Shown: piece by piece, positions 23,640-34,324 of the stretch
How the letters are laid out: each line of letters begins with the position of its first letter
Position numbering within the stretch: the first letter of the stretch is position 1
NCBI GenBank assembly: GCA_947561585.1
Contig: CANNZV010000914.1
Span: 609,703-673,702 of the forward strand
Source of the DNA: Caprella mutica
Lineage: Eukaryota; Arthropoda; Malacostraca; Amphipoda; Caprellidae
Length of the DNA: 64,000 bases
Reading direction: 5' to 3'
Position numbers and translations under genes: made by a program
The notes under the pieces: model-generated
Seen by the model: the letters and a program-made list of their open reading frames with translations, nothing else
What the model was told of the DNA's origin: nothing
Database searches by the model: none

Positions 23640-23785
23640 CTGTATCATTTGCGCATAAATTACGTGTAGTGTGTAATTAATTGCAGTGTGCCATTATAGA
23701 TGACTCGTGGAGATCAATTTTGCCAAATGCTTTGATTCGGATGCGCTTCGACAGGCTTCAGATGAATGACTTCAATTGACAGCAC
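23640..23785. other. Higher-GC block, possible conserved non-coding element
   Basis: It has balanced composition in AT-rich surroundings, with homeodomain-like TAATTAATTG and an octamer-like ATTTGCGCATAAAT. No open frame. A regulatory role is a guess from composition only. Confidence 0.25.
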
Positions 23786-23836
23786 AGTGACACTATTGTA
23801 CGATATTGCGCTAAAAAATACATTCAACTATTTGTA

Positions 23837-23945
23837 GGTAAGATTTGAGTTATTGAACAGTTCTATGTCTTCGATCTGGAGTGGAAAAATATATAATAAT
23901 TATTTTATAACTTATAATATTTCTTACGTGATCGAAAAGGTTTTT
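23837..23945. mobile_element. Degenerate family A-like element
   Basis: GGTAAGATTTGAGTTATTGA and ACAGTTCTATGTCTTCGATC resemble the family A left arm. TTCTTACGTGATCGAAAA resembles the inner part of the right arm, but the right terminus is absent. It is decayed or truncated. Confidence 0.45.
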
Positions 23946-24760
23946 CGAAATCAATTTTTTTAAATAAAAACTTTTAGATAACCTATATAATAAATAAATT
24001 AGAACAATATTTATCGAAAACTTTCATATCGATGAAATGATATTATATTACACATACGATAATTATTAAATCAATACAATTATTTAATTCTACTTATATA
24101 GTACAATTAATTATACAACATAATTAATTAATTAGGTAGGTAATTGTCATACATAAGTTGCACCGTCATTCTTTTTATACTTCAGTTATTGATATCGAAT
24201 ACAAGAGACTGAACAAATGTGAGAGTATTAATGTACAGCATATAAAGTACCTTACGAAAAGAATCGTTATTAACCGAATAAATAAACTAGTTAATAAATA
24301 TATAAGATAAATAAGATAAAAATGAACTATCCAAATATTTTAAAATAAATGTTCCATCTACATCGAATTTCAAAAGCCTATTTTAAATTATTTTTAACGC
24401 AGTAAGTATTTTTATTTTAACCAAAAAAGAAGGCTATTCTCCTAATCAAAATATTAACGAATTTTCTAAAAGCTAAATTGAATACCTTCTTGAAATTTAA
24501 AGATAAAAGATTTCACAGGAATACCTTCATGACCTGTGATGAACCTTAGACAGATTTAGTGAGCAATTCCTGTATTAGTTACCAAAAACTTAGTGAGTGT
24601 ATTATCTAACTTTAGTAAATCCTTCCTCAGGCAACTATCCAACCATCCATTGACAGCTTAGTGTTACTAGATCTATATATAGACACTAATGAACAAAACG
24701 AGAAGAAAATATAACTAAGCAGGTAGGTATACTAAAATTCTTTACCAGTGTTTATTTACA
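23946..24760. other. AT-rich sequence, no gene seen
   Basis: Nothing recognised beyond AT-rich simple sequence. Confidence 0.55.
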
Positions 24761-24927
24761 AAAAATTAGAATCACGAAAAGTTAAAAAATTGAAGTGTCC
24801 AATAAAAAGCATAAATACAATAGTAGAAAAAAGACGAAATGCAAAAACTTAGAATCACGAAAAGTTAAAAAATTGAAGTGTCCAATAATAAGTATAAATA
24901 CAATAGTAGAAAAAAGAAGAGATGCAA
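24761..24927. repeat. Tandem duplication of an 83-bp block
   Basis: TTAGAATCACGAAAAGTTAA recurs at 24766 and 24849, and the full 83-bp blocks differ at only a few positions, so the duplication is recent. The second copy ends at the start of the small open frame at 24922. Confidence 0.85.
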
Positions 24928-25125
24928 TTTCCTAGTGAAGAAACAAAGTCAAAGACTATAATGCGTGCTATCACCATAACTGATCAGGCTAAATTTGCTG
25001 ATGTACCAGACAGATTGCAGGTGAACATCTCCAGACATCTGAGAATACAGACAGGTAGTAGACACAAGTTAGTCTTACTTCCGAGTTCACAGGGTGTGAG
25101 AGAACATCAATTGCGTTACTTTTAA
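24922..25125 (+). CDS. Small open frame, 67 codons, doubtful
   Basis: The frame from ATG 24922 to TAA at 25123 has a mixed, charged composition (internal ISRHLRIQTG, VREHQLRYF) and is GC-richer than the flanks. No domain is recognised. No TATA box, splice signal or polyadenylation signal was identified. It begins at the end of the 83-bp duplication. It may be a remnant of a coding sequence or a chance frame. Confidence 0.15.
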   Translation: MQFPSEETKSKTIMRAITITDQAKFADVPDRLQVNISRHLRIQTGSRHKLVLLPSSQGVREHQLRYF

Positions 25126-25440
25126 TCCTAACTAAGCAATGTAAGTAAATAGACAGGAATGACGCAAAGTTTCTTGCTAAGGTATCAAGGAGATGAATAA
25201 ATTGATGAACGTGAAGAGGTAAGAATTTAGGAGAATTTTGAGATAGATATCCTACAATTTATTAGTTATATATAAATATGGCGATCTTGATCTTAGTTTT
25301 GAAAATTGCATTAATATTTTCTACTCTTTTCACTTTCAATTGTATTAATAGTATTTAAATTAAATTAGGTAAAGCAGATATTGAGAATAAATCTCTCAAT
25401 TCCCCATGTCCTCATCATAAGTTTTTCCTCGACGTTACTA
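25126..25440. other. AT-rich sequence, no gene seen
   Basis: Nothing recognised. It ends in the TA that forms the target site of the next element. Confidence 0.5.
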
Positions 25441-25632
25441 CAGTAGAACTCCTCTATAATGGACTCCTCTATAGTGAATGCAGAGTCCTGAGTAAGAGAA
25501 CTGCCTCGTATAGTGAACAAATTTTCGTAAGTCTGCATTAGTTTTTAGAAAACTAAAAACCTTAAATTTTTCCACTGTTCGGGGTAGTTCTCCTACTCAG
25601 GACTCTACACTCGCACTAGAGAAGCTCTACTG
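25441..25632. mobile_element. Pogo/Tigger-like MITE with TA target duplication
   Basis: The element starts CAGTAGAACTCCTCTATAAT and ends CTAGAGAAGCTCTACTG, flanked by TA on both sides (25439-25440 and 25633-25634). CAGTAGAACC-type ends and TA duplication are typical of pogo/Tigger elements of the Tc1/mariner superfamily. The inverted arms extend about 60 bp (GCAGAGTCCTGAGTAAGAGA against its partner near 25590). At 192 bp it encodes nothing and would depend on a transposase supplied elsewhere. Confidence 0.8.
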
Positions 25633-26133
25633 TATATCATATTAGTATGCACATTGGGTATATGGCGGCATAGATTCATTCATCATCACTCATCCTTATG
25701 AATTAGACTTTTTATCCCAGCACTCTATCAAAAAGTGACTTTGAGCTTCTTGTGATGATATATTCAATTGTCAGTCACATCCACCGTAAGCCCACAACAA
25801 ATGAGCAGGAGTCAGAGGTAGGATGAATTAATTAAGTCAATGTTTTTATTGTCTTCTGATATCTAAATTAAAGATGTTCCTATTATTGTATCAGAGTGTC
25901 ACTGTCTTCATTTTTATTAAGTTTTTAGGTAGAAAAATTAGGTAATATGAATAAGTTCAGTCATAAAACTGGGAATGATTCCGATTCCGGTGGTAAACTG
26001 ATTTTAGCGACAATTTCAATTCTAGACGGGAAATGATTCTAAAGCAATGTTGTTTGTAACTGTAATTCCGATTTAGTGGAGACCATATAGCTATTAACAT
26101 TGATGCCGATTGTAGCGACCATCCCCATGTAAA
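25633..26133. other. AT-rich sequence, no gene seen
   Basis: The short minus-strand frame at 25957-26160 runs into the next foldback element and is not supported. Confidence 0.5.
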
Positions 26134-26397
26134 GGGCCGTACACACGTAGGGTCTTTCAAGTCTTTCCGCCAGACTTTTTGCTAAGCTCCTCCTACCTTT
26201 TCCACGAGAATATAAGAAAAAACGATATAATAGTTATTTATTTTAGTTGGTATCCATGATACCTGCAGGTATCATGGATACCAACTAAAATAAATAACAA
26301 ATAAACCGTTTTTTCTTATATTCTCGTGGAAAAAGTAGGAGGAGTTTAGCAACAAGTCTGGTAGAAAGACTTGAAAAACACTACGTGTGTACGGCCC
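26134..26397. mobile_element. Long hairpin MITE carrying the family A core in different termini
   Basis: The whole 264 bp is a near-perfect foldback. The ends are GGGCCGTACACACGTAG and CTACGTGTGTACGGCCC, unlike family A. Subterminal TCAAGTCTTTCCGCCAGAC has its complement on the right arm. The inner part (AAGAAAAAACGATAT, then GTTGGTATCCATGATACC around CTGCAG) matches the core of family A copies, especially 49693-49895. The central 66 bp (26233-26298) form a perfect palindrome. It has no open frame. The mosaic suggests template switching, gene conversion or insertion of one element into the centre of another. Confidence 0.8.
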
Positions 26398-27778
26398 GTA
26401 ATGATAAGTAAGAGATATCTTTTTATTTTTCTATACCTCAATGAAGAGAGTCATAAAGACTAATAATAAAGACTCATATAGACTCAATGACTCGGGGTAT
26501 TTCATCAAGACGCTCCCTAATGACTCATATCACAGAAATATATTGACATTATTGAAATATATTGATATTAATTCATCTTGGGGAAAAGTCTTTTAATTTA
26601 TGTGTAATAATAAAATATAATGAAAGTAACGATGACGCGATTAATTTGCGGTAACCACTCAATTGCCGACATTTTCTATATATAACTACGTTATTCTAAT
26701 ATTAATTGGTTTTATTACTTGCTATGTAACCAACGGTAATCGAGTATGTACTATATACAGAAAAGAAAGTTTATTAAATGAAGTGTCATTTTATTAACCA
26801 CATATTAATGTGTTGTATTATCGAAGATATTATAGAGCAATGTAATATCTGCAGTTTAATATCTTTGGTATTAATGTTCATCTGTTATATCTTTAAATGA
26901 AATGGAATAATTGAATTCAAATTAATATAAATTAAAAAATAAATCTGCTTAATAAAAATATCATGCATTAATTATTTCTATTAATTCACAATATTTGAGA
27001 GGAATTTGTCAGTGTTCATTATCATTATAAAATTATTAGATCATTTATAAGAAACAACTTTAAAAGTTTCATTTTGATATACATTTAGAATCGGAAAATC
27101 TAGCTTCAAAATAATTAAAAAGAAATATACCACATTTTATTCATTTGAAGAGCTATTTTCTGAAGTTCTCCTACATTCCATATTCCCCGCTAATGCAGTC
27201 ATAATTAATTATCTTTGTCCCCCCTCTAAGGGCGCATACATACTAACGCACTCTGTAGTTCACGTACGCACGCACAGACACGCATGTACGGTGTTCACAG
27301 CCTATATGGCGGAGTAGGCCTACGCCAGATAATAACGGCATTAGGAAACAACAGTCAAGTAAAGGGGTGTAGCGGCACTGCGGGATTTTTTCATTAATAA
27401 CCAGGGCCTGAAGCAGTAATTATTATATGAGGGCTGAGAGGAAGGGACGAGTGTTGTGGCGAATGAAATTACTAAGCGCGGATGGGGAGACTAATGCCAA
27501 TAGAAGGTATTCTTCAGAAAAGAAATTTCACTTTTCAAATTACTCTCAAAGAAGTTATTCATTGGACGTAAATATGAAAAATAATAAGATTAACCAATTC
27601 CATTTGACGGTAAAATGCTATCTGCACATTACTTTACTTACAACTAAATGGCATGCCGTTATTAATGTAAGATATAAATTGTAGTTCATGTAATACAGGT
27701 GAAAAATTTCATCTCTAATTATTTGAACAAATGGAGAATAATTTTAGTGTTTCAATGAAATAATTTAGTTGATATACT
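26398..27778. other. AT-rich sequence with a CpG-bearing patch at 27225-27330
   Basis: The patch includes CGTACGCACGCACAG and GGAGTAGGCCTACGCC. The 85-codon plus-strand frame at 27427-27684 has no splice or promoter support and looks fortuitous. Confidence 0.5.
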
Positions 27779-28158
27779 GAAGACTTTACCTGACACTTTA
27801 TCGGATCTTTAATTTACCGGAGACTTTACCTAACTGTATCGGCCCTTTAATTTACCGGAAACTTTACCTGACAGTATCGGACCTTTAACTTACCGGAGGC
27901 TTTACCTGACAGTATCAGACCTTTAATTTACTGGAGACTATACCTGACAGAATCAGACCTTTAATTTACCAGAGACTTGGCAGTATCAGACCCTTCATTT
28001 ACCAGAGAATTACCTGACTGTATCGGGCCTTTAATTTACCGGAAACTTTACCTAACAGTATCAGACCTTTAATTTACCGGAAACTTTACCTAACAGTATC
28101 AGACCTTTAATTTACTGGAGACTTTACCTGACAGCATCGGACCTTTAATTTACCGGAT
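27779..28158. repeat. 38-bp tandem array with CCGGA core, about 10 copies
   Basis: Units contain ACCTTTAATTTACCGGA, then GACTTTACCTGACAGTATC, with indels and substitutions (CCGGAAA, CCGGAGA, CTGGAGA, CCAGAGA). At least one unit (near 27975) has an internal deletion. The divergence marks an older array than the satellites. Confidence 0.9.
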
Positions 28159-28573
28159 AGTTTTAAGATATCTGAGTCAGATGAAGCAAACTGTCGCTAA
28201 GGTTTGCAGAGTAACCTGATGCTATCTAGATCGATTAAATAAACAAAAGCCACCAACTTAATTCTCTGGGGCTTTTCCAAAGGATTTAGGAGAAAACAAA
28301 GCCTTCATCATTATAACTTAATTCACATAAAAAGAATGAGAAAGAAAAGCAAGAGATAGAATTTATAGGCCATAGTTTGGAGAGAGTTCTGTCTCAATTA
28401 CAGGTGATTGTCTTAATTAGAGGTGTGGACGGAACTAAAGTAAATGTAATGTAATGTAAATCTACTTTAATATTAAAATTTACGACTTTTATGATAAGGT
28501 TACTTTACTTTATGACTGATAAAAGATTTTACTCAATTTTAGCGCATCTTTGGAAATAAAAGTTTTTGAACTA
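28159..28573. other. No gene seen
   Basis: AT-rich sequence with no repeat or coding frame recognised. Confidence 0.5.
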
Positions 28574-28862
28574 TAGGCAGACCCGCTTTAAGTAAACCCC
28601 GCTTTTATAACAGGATGACTTAATTAAAGCGGAGTTGACCCCGAGCTTACTTACATCAGTTGTACTGGAAAATTATTTTTAAACAATTTATTTACTTTGA
28701 AGGAACCATACAAAATATTATGGTACATAGTATTAGAGTGCCATGCAAACGTTCTTTGATTTTTGTTAGTAGAAAACGAAAAGAATGGAGCAACAATGCT
28801 AAAACTTCAATTTCCAAGTTAATGTGAGGTACGATTTTTAACTTAAAGCTGGGTCTGCCTGT
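28574..28862. mobile_element. TA-flanked MITE, mariner/pogo-like ends
   Basis: The left end GGCAGACCCGCTTTAAGT faces the right end ACTTAAAGCTGGGTCTGCC, with TA just outside each end. The next stretch, AAACCCCGCTTTTATAAC, resembles subterminal sequences of Tigger-like elements. At about 290 bp it has no open frame and is non-autonomous. The superfamily call rests on the ends and the TA only. Confidence 0.65.
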
Positions 28863-31001
28863 ACACAATTCTAACTAGTTACGAGATTATTATAATTTTT
28901 ATAATTGATGCTGATGAATATAACTCACTACTGGTAGGGTTAAATCAACTCAGTGTGCCAGGTTTCATATGATGGCAGGCCCATTTCTATAAGCTGCACC
29001 CCATCTCTCAATCAACAGCATTCGAAGGGACTGTTTGCTCTCAAGTATTCGGTTTCTTCTCATAATTTGAGGGAAAATTTTAGGCCTTTTGGCCAAAATT
29101 TCAAGAGGAGGAAGACAGAAAGGATGGGAAATTCGATAAGTTGCTTTATTGATCTGCTGCCTGCTTGATGAGAAACCATTTGCTGATTGAATCTCCAGGA
29201 ATTTACTTTAAAAGAACATTCCATTGGAGGAAATATGCATTTACTTCTTGGTGTTATTGTATGAAAAATGGACGATTTAGAAGTAGCAGCTTCTGAATGT
29301 ATGTAATGAAACTATATATATTATTTCTTATTTAGAGTTAAGATGTATGTTCCACATATAGAACTCGTTCTAAGACCTCAAGTCATGGTAAAATTTCGTT
29401 CTCATCCGCGTTCTCTCCGTTCAACAGGTGCCTTTTTCTGTATCACGTGATGCAACCTACAGTCAGTTGATAGTAAGTCATTGATGGTAAGTCATTGATG
29501 GTAAGTCATTGATGTATACAGTGATTTATTAGTGTCTTCTATAATACGTCAAAATGATAATGGTTTGATAGACTACAAATTCTGGTGGATTTTTTGTTTA
29601 CCTCCTTGACATTTCTTTCTAAACTTGTAAAACTTTATTTCCATGTTTTTACTACATTGCAAACTATGTTGTTAGCTTACTTAATAATTAATATTTCATA
29701 TTGAAGTACCTGAATTTTGTAAATAAAATATCTTAGTAAGTACTACCATAATTAGAAAGACATGAAATTTGAAATTTATAACTTTGGAATTTTTTAGAAA
29801 TTCTTAATTAGAAAAACTTTAAAATCTTCCTCTATTCATACGCACATTGGCTAAGTTTCGCTTCACGGATCTATTGAATAACCAATCAATTGCCTGTCCA
29901 TTAATTTATTCATAAAGCATTGAGTCGAAATTACAGTCAAATCTAACAGCAATATTGCTGTTTTCAAAGTGAAACAATAAAGTTTTTATTTAAATTATTG
30001 TTTTACATAATATCATGAAAACCGTTAACGATATTTACACATCAAATTTGATCATTTTATTTGTACAATTTTATTCATAAAGCACCAAATAGGTTGATAA
30101 AAGAAAGACTAGAGATAAATCATCGCTATTGTTAAGGGTGTAAATATTTGAATGTAAGGAAGAGCTGTGGACATGAGAGTGTTTAGGCAGTGCGAGGGAA
30201 GGCCTACCGTCCCATGAGACAGGGATAGACCTACCCTCTGCTAAAGAAACAAAATAACAACCTGATATGTGCCTGAGAAGTTTTACCAGTGAGATAAAAA
30301 CAGTTAGTGAGAAAACTAGGTTGATGTAACTGCAAAAATTAAAAAAAGGCCAATAATTTAACTAAAATCCAATGAATAAAATAAGAAGATATTTATTTTC
30401 TATATGCTGAGGTCATAGATTGTAGAAAGGTAATAGCCTTACCCCCATCTTGGCTTCTTTTAAAGCATGGCCTCTCCATTTCAATGCTTATAAATCAACC
30501 TCTTGTCAGATGTACAAATAAATTCTATTGACTCCAATTTTGATGTTTCTAAAAAAGTATTATAATTTATTTGAAAGGTGAATTATTATACAAGAATAAT
30601 GTTACTTATCAATCTAATTAAGGTTGTTTTTAAATAGATAACCAAATTTCCCCTCGTTCATCCGTCACCTGCTCAGACCTTACTCTCCCCTCTACTAAGG
30701 CCTTACTCCCCTCTCTCTCCAGCCCCTCCCTCAGAATTTTCTTTACATATCATATAATTTTATTCTCTTCTCACCCTCCATTAGAATATGAAAAATGGCC
30801 AAAGAATATGCATGCGTTTCGTTACCTCAGAGACTGTCGATCGTAGCTGTCGAAGATTGGACTTGGCGATGATGTATTCTACATTGTAAATAGTATATAA
30901 AACTAATAGTGGAAATAAATAACAGTTTAAGTTTATAACACTGGTGATACTGTGAAGTAAATCTAGTACATAATGTACTTACTTCACTGTGTCATCTTAC
31001 T
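28863..31001. other. AT-rich sequence, no gene seen
   Basis: It includes a 14-bp tandem repeat GGTAAGTCATTGAT with three to four copies at 29465-29512, and an imperfect hairpin at 30950-30992 (CTGTGAAGTAA facing TTACTTCACTG). The 71-codon frame at 28953-29168 is not supported by other signals. Confidence 0.5.
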
Positions 31002-31094
31002 ACCCAGATAGAAAGTTATGGCGGGTCTACCAAAGGTTGAGAGGGGACATTAAGTTAATTCTCTATGGGTCCATAATAATTTCTCTTCGAGAAA
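31002..31094. mobile_element. Family B foldback element
   Basis: TACCCAGATAGAAAGTTATG at the left faces GGGTCCATAATAATTTCTCT at the right. The length of about 93 bp is typical of this family. Confidence 0.7.
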
Positions 31095-31427
31095 TATAAT
31101 TAGCAAAGATTGACTGTTTTGAATTAGACCAAAAATTATGAAATTGTATCCACTTATTCAAACTTCAAGAAAACCTGTCAATAATTTTTCTCAAGAACCC
31201 ATTAATTAACAGTCAATTAAACTCTGATGGTTATGAAACCTACTGAAACTGTTGTGTTGAAATCTGATGGATTAATTTCACAAAATACCTAATAATTATT
31301 TTACCCTAATATAGGAATATTATTCACCCAAACAGATCTGCAGAACATTTCCCTTTATTTCCGTTGAATTTATCCTAACATTCCTTGTCGCCACTCAACC
31401 TTTTGTTAATTCCATGACAGGTTGGAA
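31095..31427. other. No gene seen
   Basis: AT-rich sequence with nothing recognised. Confidence 0.5.
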
Positions 31428-32031
31428 CGAACAATTAACTGGAAATGAAAAACAACCAAACAATTAACTGGAAAATTATAACCAATCGAACTATTTTTTG
31501 TTTTGTTTAAAAGACACTATTTTTCCATTACAACCAGACTGTAAAATGGAAAATGATAACCAACCGAAACAATTAACTGGAAAATGATAAACAACCTAAC
31601 AATTAACTGGAAACTGATAACCAACCTAACATTTAACTGGAAAATGATAGTAAACTGAATAATTATCTGGAAAATGATAACCAACCTAACAATTAACTAG
31701 AAAATGATAACCAAACGAATAATTAACTGGAAAATGATAACCAAACAAACAATTTACTGGAAAATGATAACCAACCAAACCATTAACTGGAAAATAATAA
31801 CGAACCGAACAATTAACTGGAAAATGATAACCAACCTAACAATTAACTGGAAAATGATAGTAAACTGAACAATTTACTGGAAAATGATAACCAACCAAAC
31901 CATTAACTGGAAAATAATAACGAAACGAACAATTAACTGGAAAATGATAACCAACCTAACAATTAACTGGAAAATGATAGTAAAATGAATAATTAACTGG
32001 AAAATGATAACCAACCGAACAATTTACTGGT
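31428..32031. repeat. 30-bp tandem array, about 18 copies
   Basis: The unit is AACTGGAAAATGATAACCAA followed by CCTAACAATT. The first units are interrupted by about 50 bp of unrelated T-rich sequence (31498-31550). The variant GATAGTAAACTGAA or its relative occurs near 31647, 31857 and 31977, spaced 210 and 120 bp, which are 7 and 4 units, so blocks have been duplicated. Confidence 0.92.
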
Positions 32032-33089
32032 GAAGAAATTAAATTAATTTATGTATTGATGTGCCAATGAAATTACATTGAATGTAGAATATGGTGGATA
32101 GAAGGGAATTAATTCCAAAAAATCATAATATAAATAATTGCATCACTGTATGTCATATATACTTGTTGATAATATTATTAATACAAATTAAAAATACAAA
32201 ATTATAATCATTTGTATAAATAATGATATACTTTACATAATTCAAATCCTTACCGTTCCATTTAGATGTAGAGACACCTTTTCCATTGTAAGGTTAGATC
32301 CAAAAGAGCTGAGTCATGCCCCATTGTGTCAGAAGTGGGGTTGGAACATATTGTACATAGTTAAGCACAAGAAAAAATATACTAAAATATAATTTGAAAG
32401 ATAGTTTGATATCACACTTAGGGGGGGGGGGGTACGTCTGTTTCGGAGACTGGAAGTGTACAAAGAACTTGAAGGAGCAGTCAGAAAGGAAAGTGGCTCC
32501 ATGCATAAACTTTAATCACTTTTAGTAGATCTTCATGTTTCATCGGACATTACAGAAATTATGATTGCTACAATATACGAAAGTAATAGACGATTTAACA
32601 ATTAGAAATTATATGAGAGAGTGTGTTGAATATTTCTAAAAAGATTTAATCTGTTTGTAATTCGTATATTAAATAGGTTATAATAGAGCATATCTGAATT
32701 ACTTTTAATATCATCATATAGCTATGACTCTCCGATATCATATTAATATAAAATATGAACAATTATCATATTTCAAATATATCATAATACAGGTTCAATA
32801 ATATTAAAATAAATAATAAATGCATGAATATTTTATATAATTATTTTATAAAAGATATAAGTGAATATATGAGAGTGTGTTTTCACACGTTAGTGATTAG
32901 TTGTAACTGCAGCTGTTCTTTCTATCGTCTAATTCAGAAGTCTTTGCGTCAAACACCAGAAAATAGCACGAAACACGATCAATTTTTATCATTTTTGTGA
33001 AATGTAATAAAAAAGATACATAGGGGAGACTACACTAGGTGGTGCTGCCTAGAAACACTAAACCTGAGCATTGTAACTAGGGTAGTAAC
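32032..33089. other. AT-rich sequence with a G12 run
   Basis: A run of 12 G lies at 32421-32432. A near match to the CTCF core (AGGTGGTGCTG) lies near 33038 but differs at a key position. No gene seen. Confidence 0.5.
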
Positions 33090-33230
33090 ATTGTAAGTTA
33101 TGGGTTATGGGACGGTGTCGCATTTTCGATCATAAAAAAATGAATAGTATTTATAATTTATAACTTATTTTTTATGAATTTTTATAAGTCCGAAAAATGC
33201 GAAACCATACGATAACTCGGACCTTACCCA
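33090..33230. mobile_element. Family A2 MITE (CGATAACTC subfamily)
   Basis: The left end TGTAAGTTATGGGTTATGGG and inner GCATTTTCGATCATAAAA face TTATAAGTCCGAAAAATGC and ACGATAACTCGGACCTTACC. The arrangement is that of family A, but the inner arm reads TTTTCGATC/GAACTGTCCGATAACTC rather than CTTCGGTC/AAACTGACCGATAATTC. Confidence 0.65.
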
Positions 33231-34228
33231 TGTGGCAATTAAGTAGTTTTGTAATAAAAGCAACGAATTTAAATTAGGATTTATTAAAAGTGAGTGAATA
33301 CGATACTCGGTTCTTATATTGGAATAAATATTAATATATACTTTCTATAGGTTTTATTTTAGGTGAATAAATTTAAATTTATCGGACATATTCTTTTCGA
33401 TCAAAACTTTCATGAAGAGTAATAAGTATTTAAACAAGTAATAGTTCGTATTCCTGTCTTTAAAGTATCAGGTTTATTCCTTTAGGTGGGGTTGTCACAG
33501 CTGTATAGGCCTATAGTGGCGTGGGTGTGGAGAAAGGAGGCCTACTAATTTGCACGCACCCACCCTAGCCACCTCATTAAATCTTACTCAGATCAAATTT
33601 CAATGGATTCTTCATCAATTTTATCCCGTATTTCATTGTACTGATTATAAGATTTTCAGTTGCATAGGTAGCGGAAAAGTTAAATTTTAACCTCGTGCGT
33701 GACTTGGGTAGGTTGACCACGGTAGATAATAATGCAATATAAAAAGACTAAAAATGACAAAAAAGACTAAAAGATAAAAAATCTACAAATAATGTTAAAT
33801 ACGATGACAGCAACGTAGTGTACTACATTTAGATGGAGTAAGTAGATGTAGTTTCTGTGAATGAATAGATAGATGTTTTTGTAGCTGGCTGTTGTATAGT
33901 TCTACGATATCGATCGTAGTTACGCACTACATTGTGGGGGAGGCGTACAATCGACATAGCCTACTAACAAATTTCAGTCACGTGGGCTGCAATCAGTTAA
34001 CAAATAGACGAAGAGGCAAAACTAACAATTAAAAAGTCCATTAATTTCAATAAAAAATTATCTAAGTTATCAGATAATAATTTTGAAAAAATTAAAATTA
34101 TGTTAAATTAAATCTATAGAAATTTTACAATGTGGGACGTCGAAATGTATAATAATATTACCCGTGGTGGAGAGGACAGCGACGGGATTCCTCCGGTAAC
34201 CGTTTGAGTTCCATTTCCGGCGGGTTAG
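33231..34228. other. No gene seen; scattered TAGGCCTA motifs
   Basis: TATAGGCCTATA and GAGGCCTACT occur near 33510-33545 in a GC-richer patch. No coding frame or array. Confidence 0.5.
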
Positions 34229-34324
34229 GTAGGCCTATGTGACCAACTGGCGTGCATTGCTGGCGTGGGTGGAGGGTGGGGAGGGGGAGGGGGTGATTAC
34301 TCCCCCACCCTTCACATAGGCCTC
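34229..34324. repeat. Inverted repeat enclosing a G-quadruplex-like tract
   Basis: AGGCCTATGTGA at 34229 faces TCACATAGGCCT ending 34324. Inside, G-runs at 34267-34293 (GGG, GGG, GGGG, GGGGG, GGGGG with short spacers) meet the usual G-quadruplex pattern, and CCCCCACCC at 34302-34310 could instead pair with them as a hairpin. Confidence 0.75.

Noticed and set aside
33030..33055. Second CTCF-like site (AGGTGGTGCTG)
   Set aside because: It differs from the core at a strongly conserved position and has no GC-rich context.
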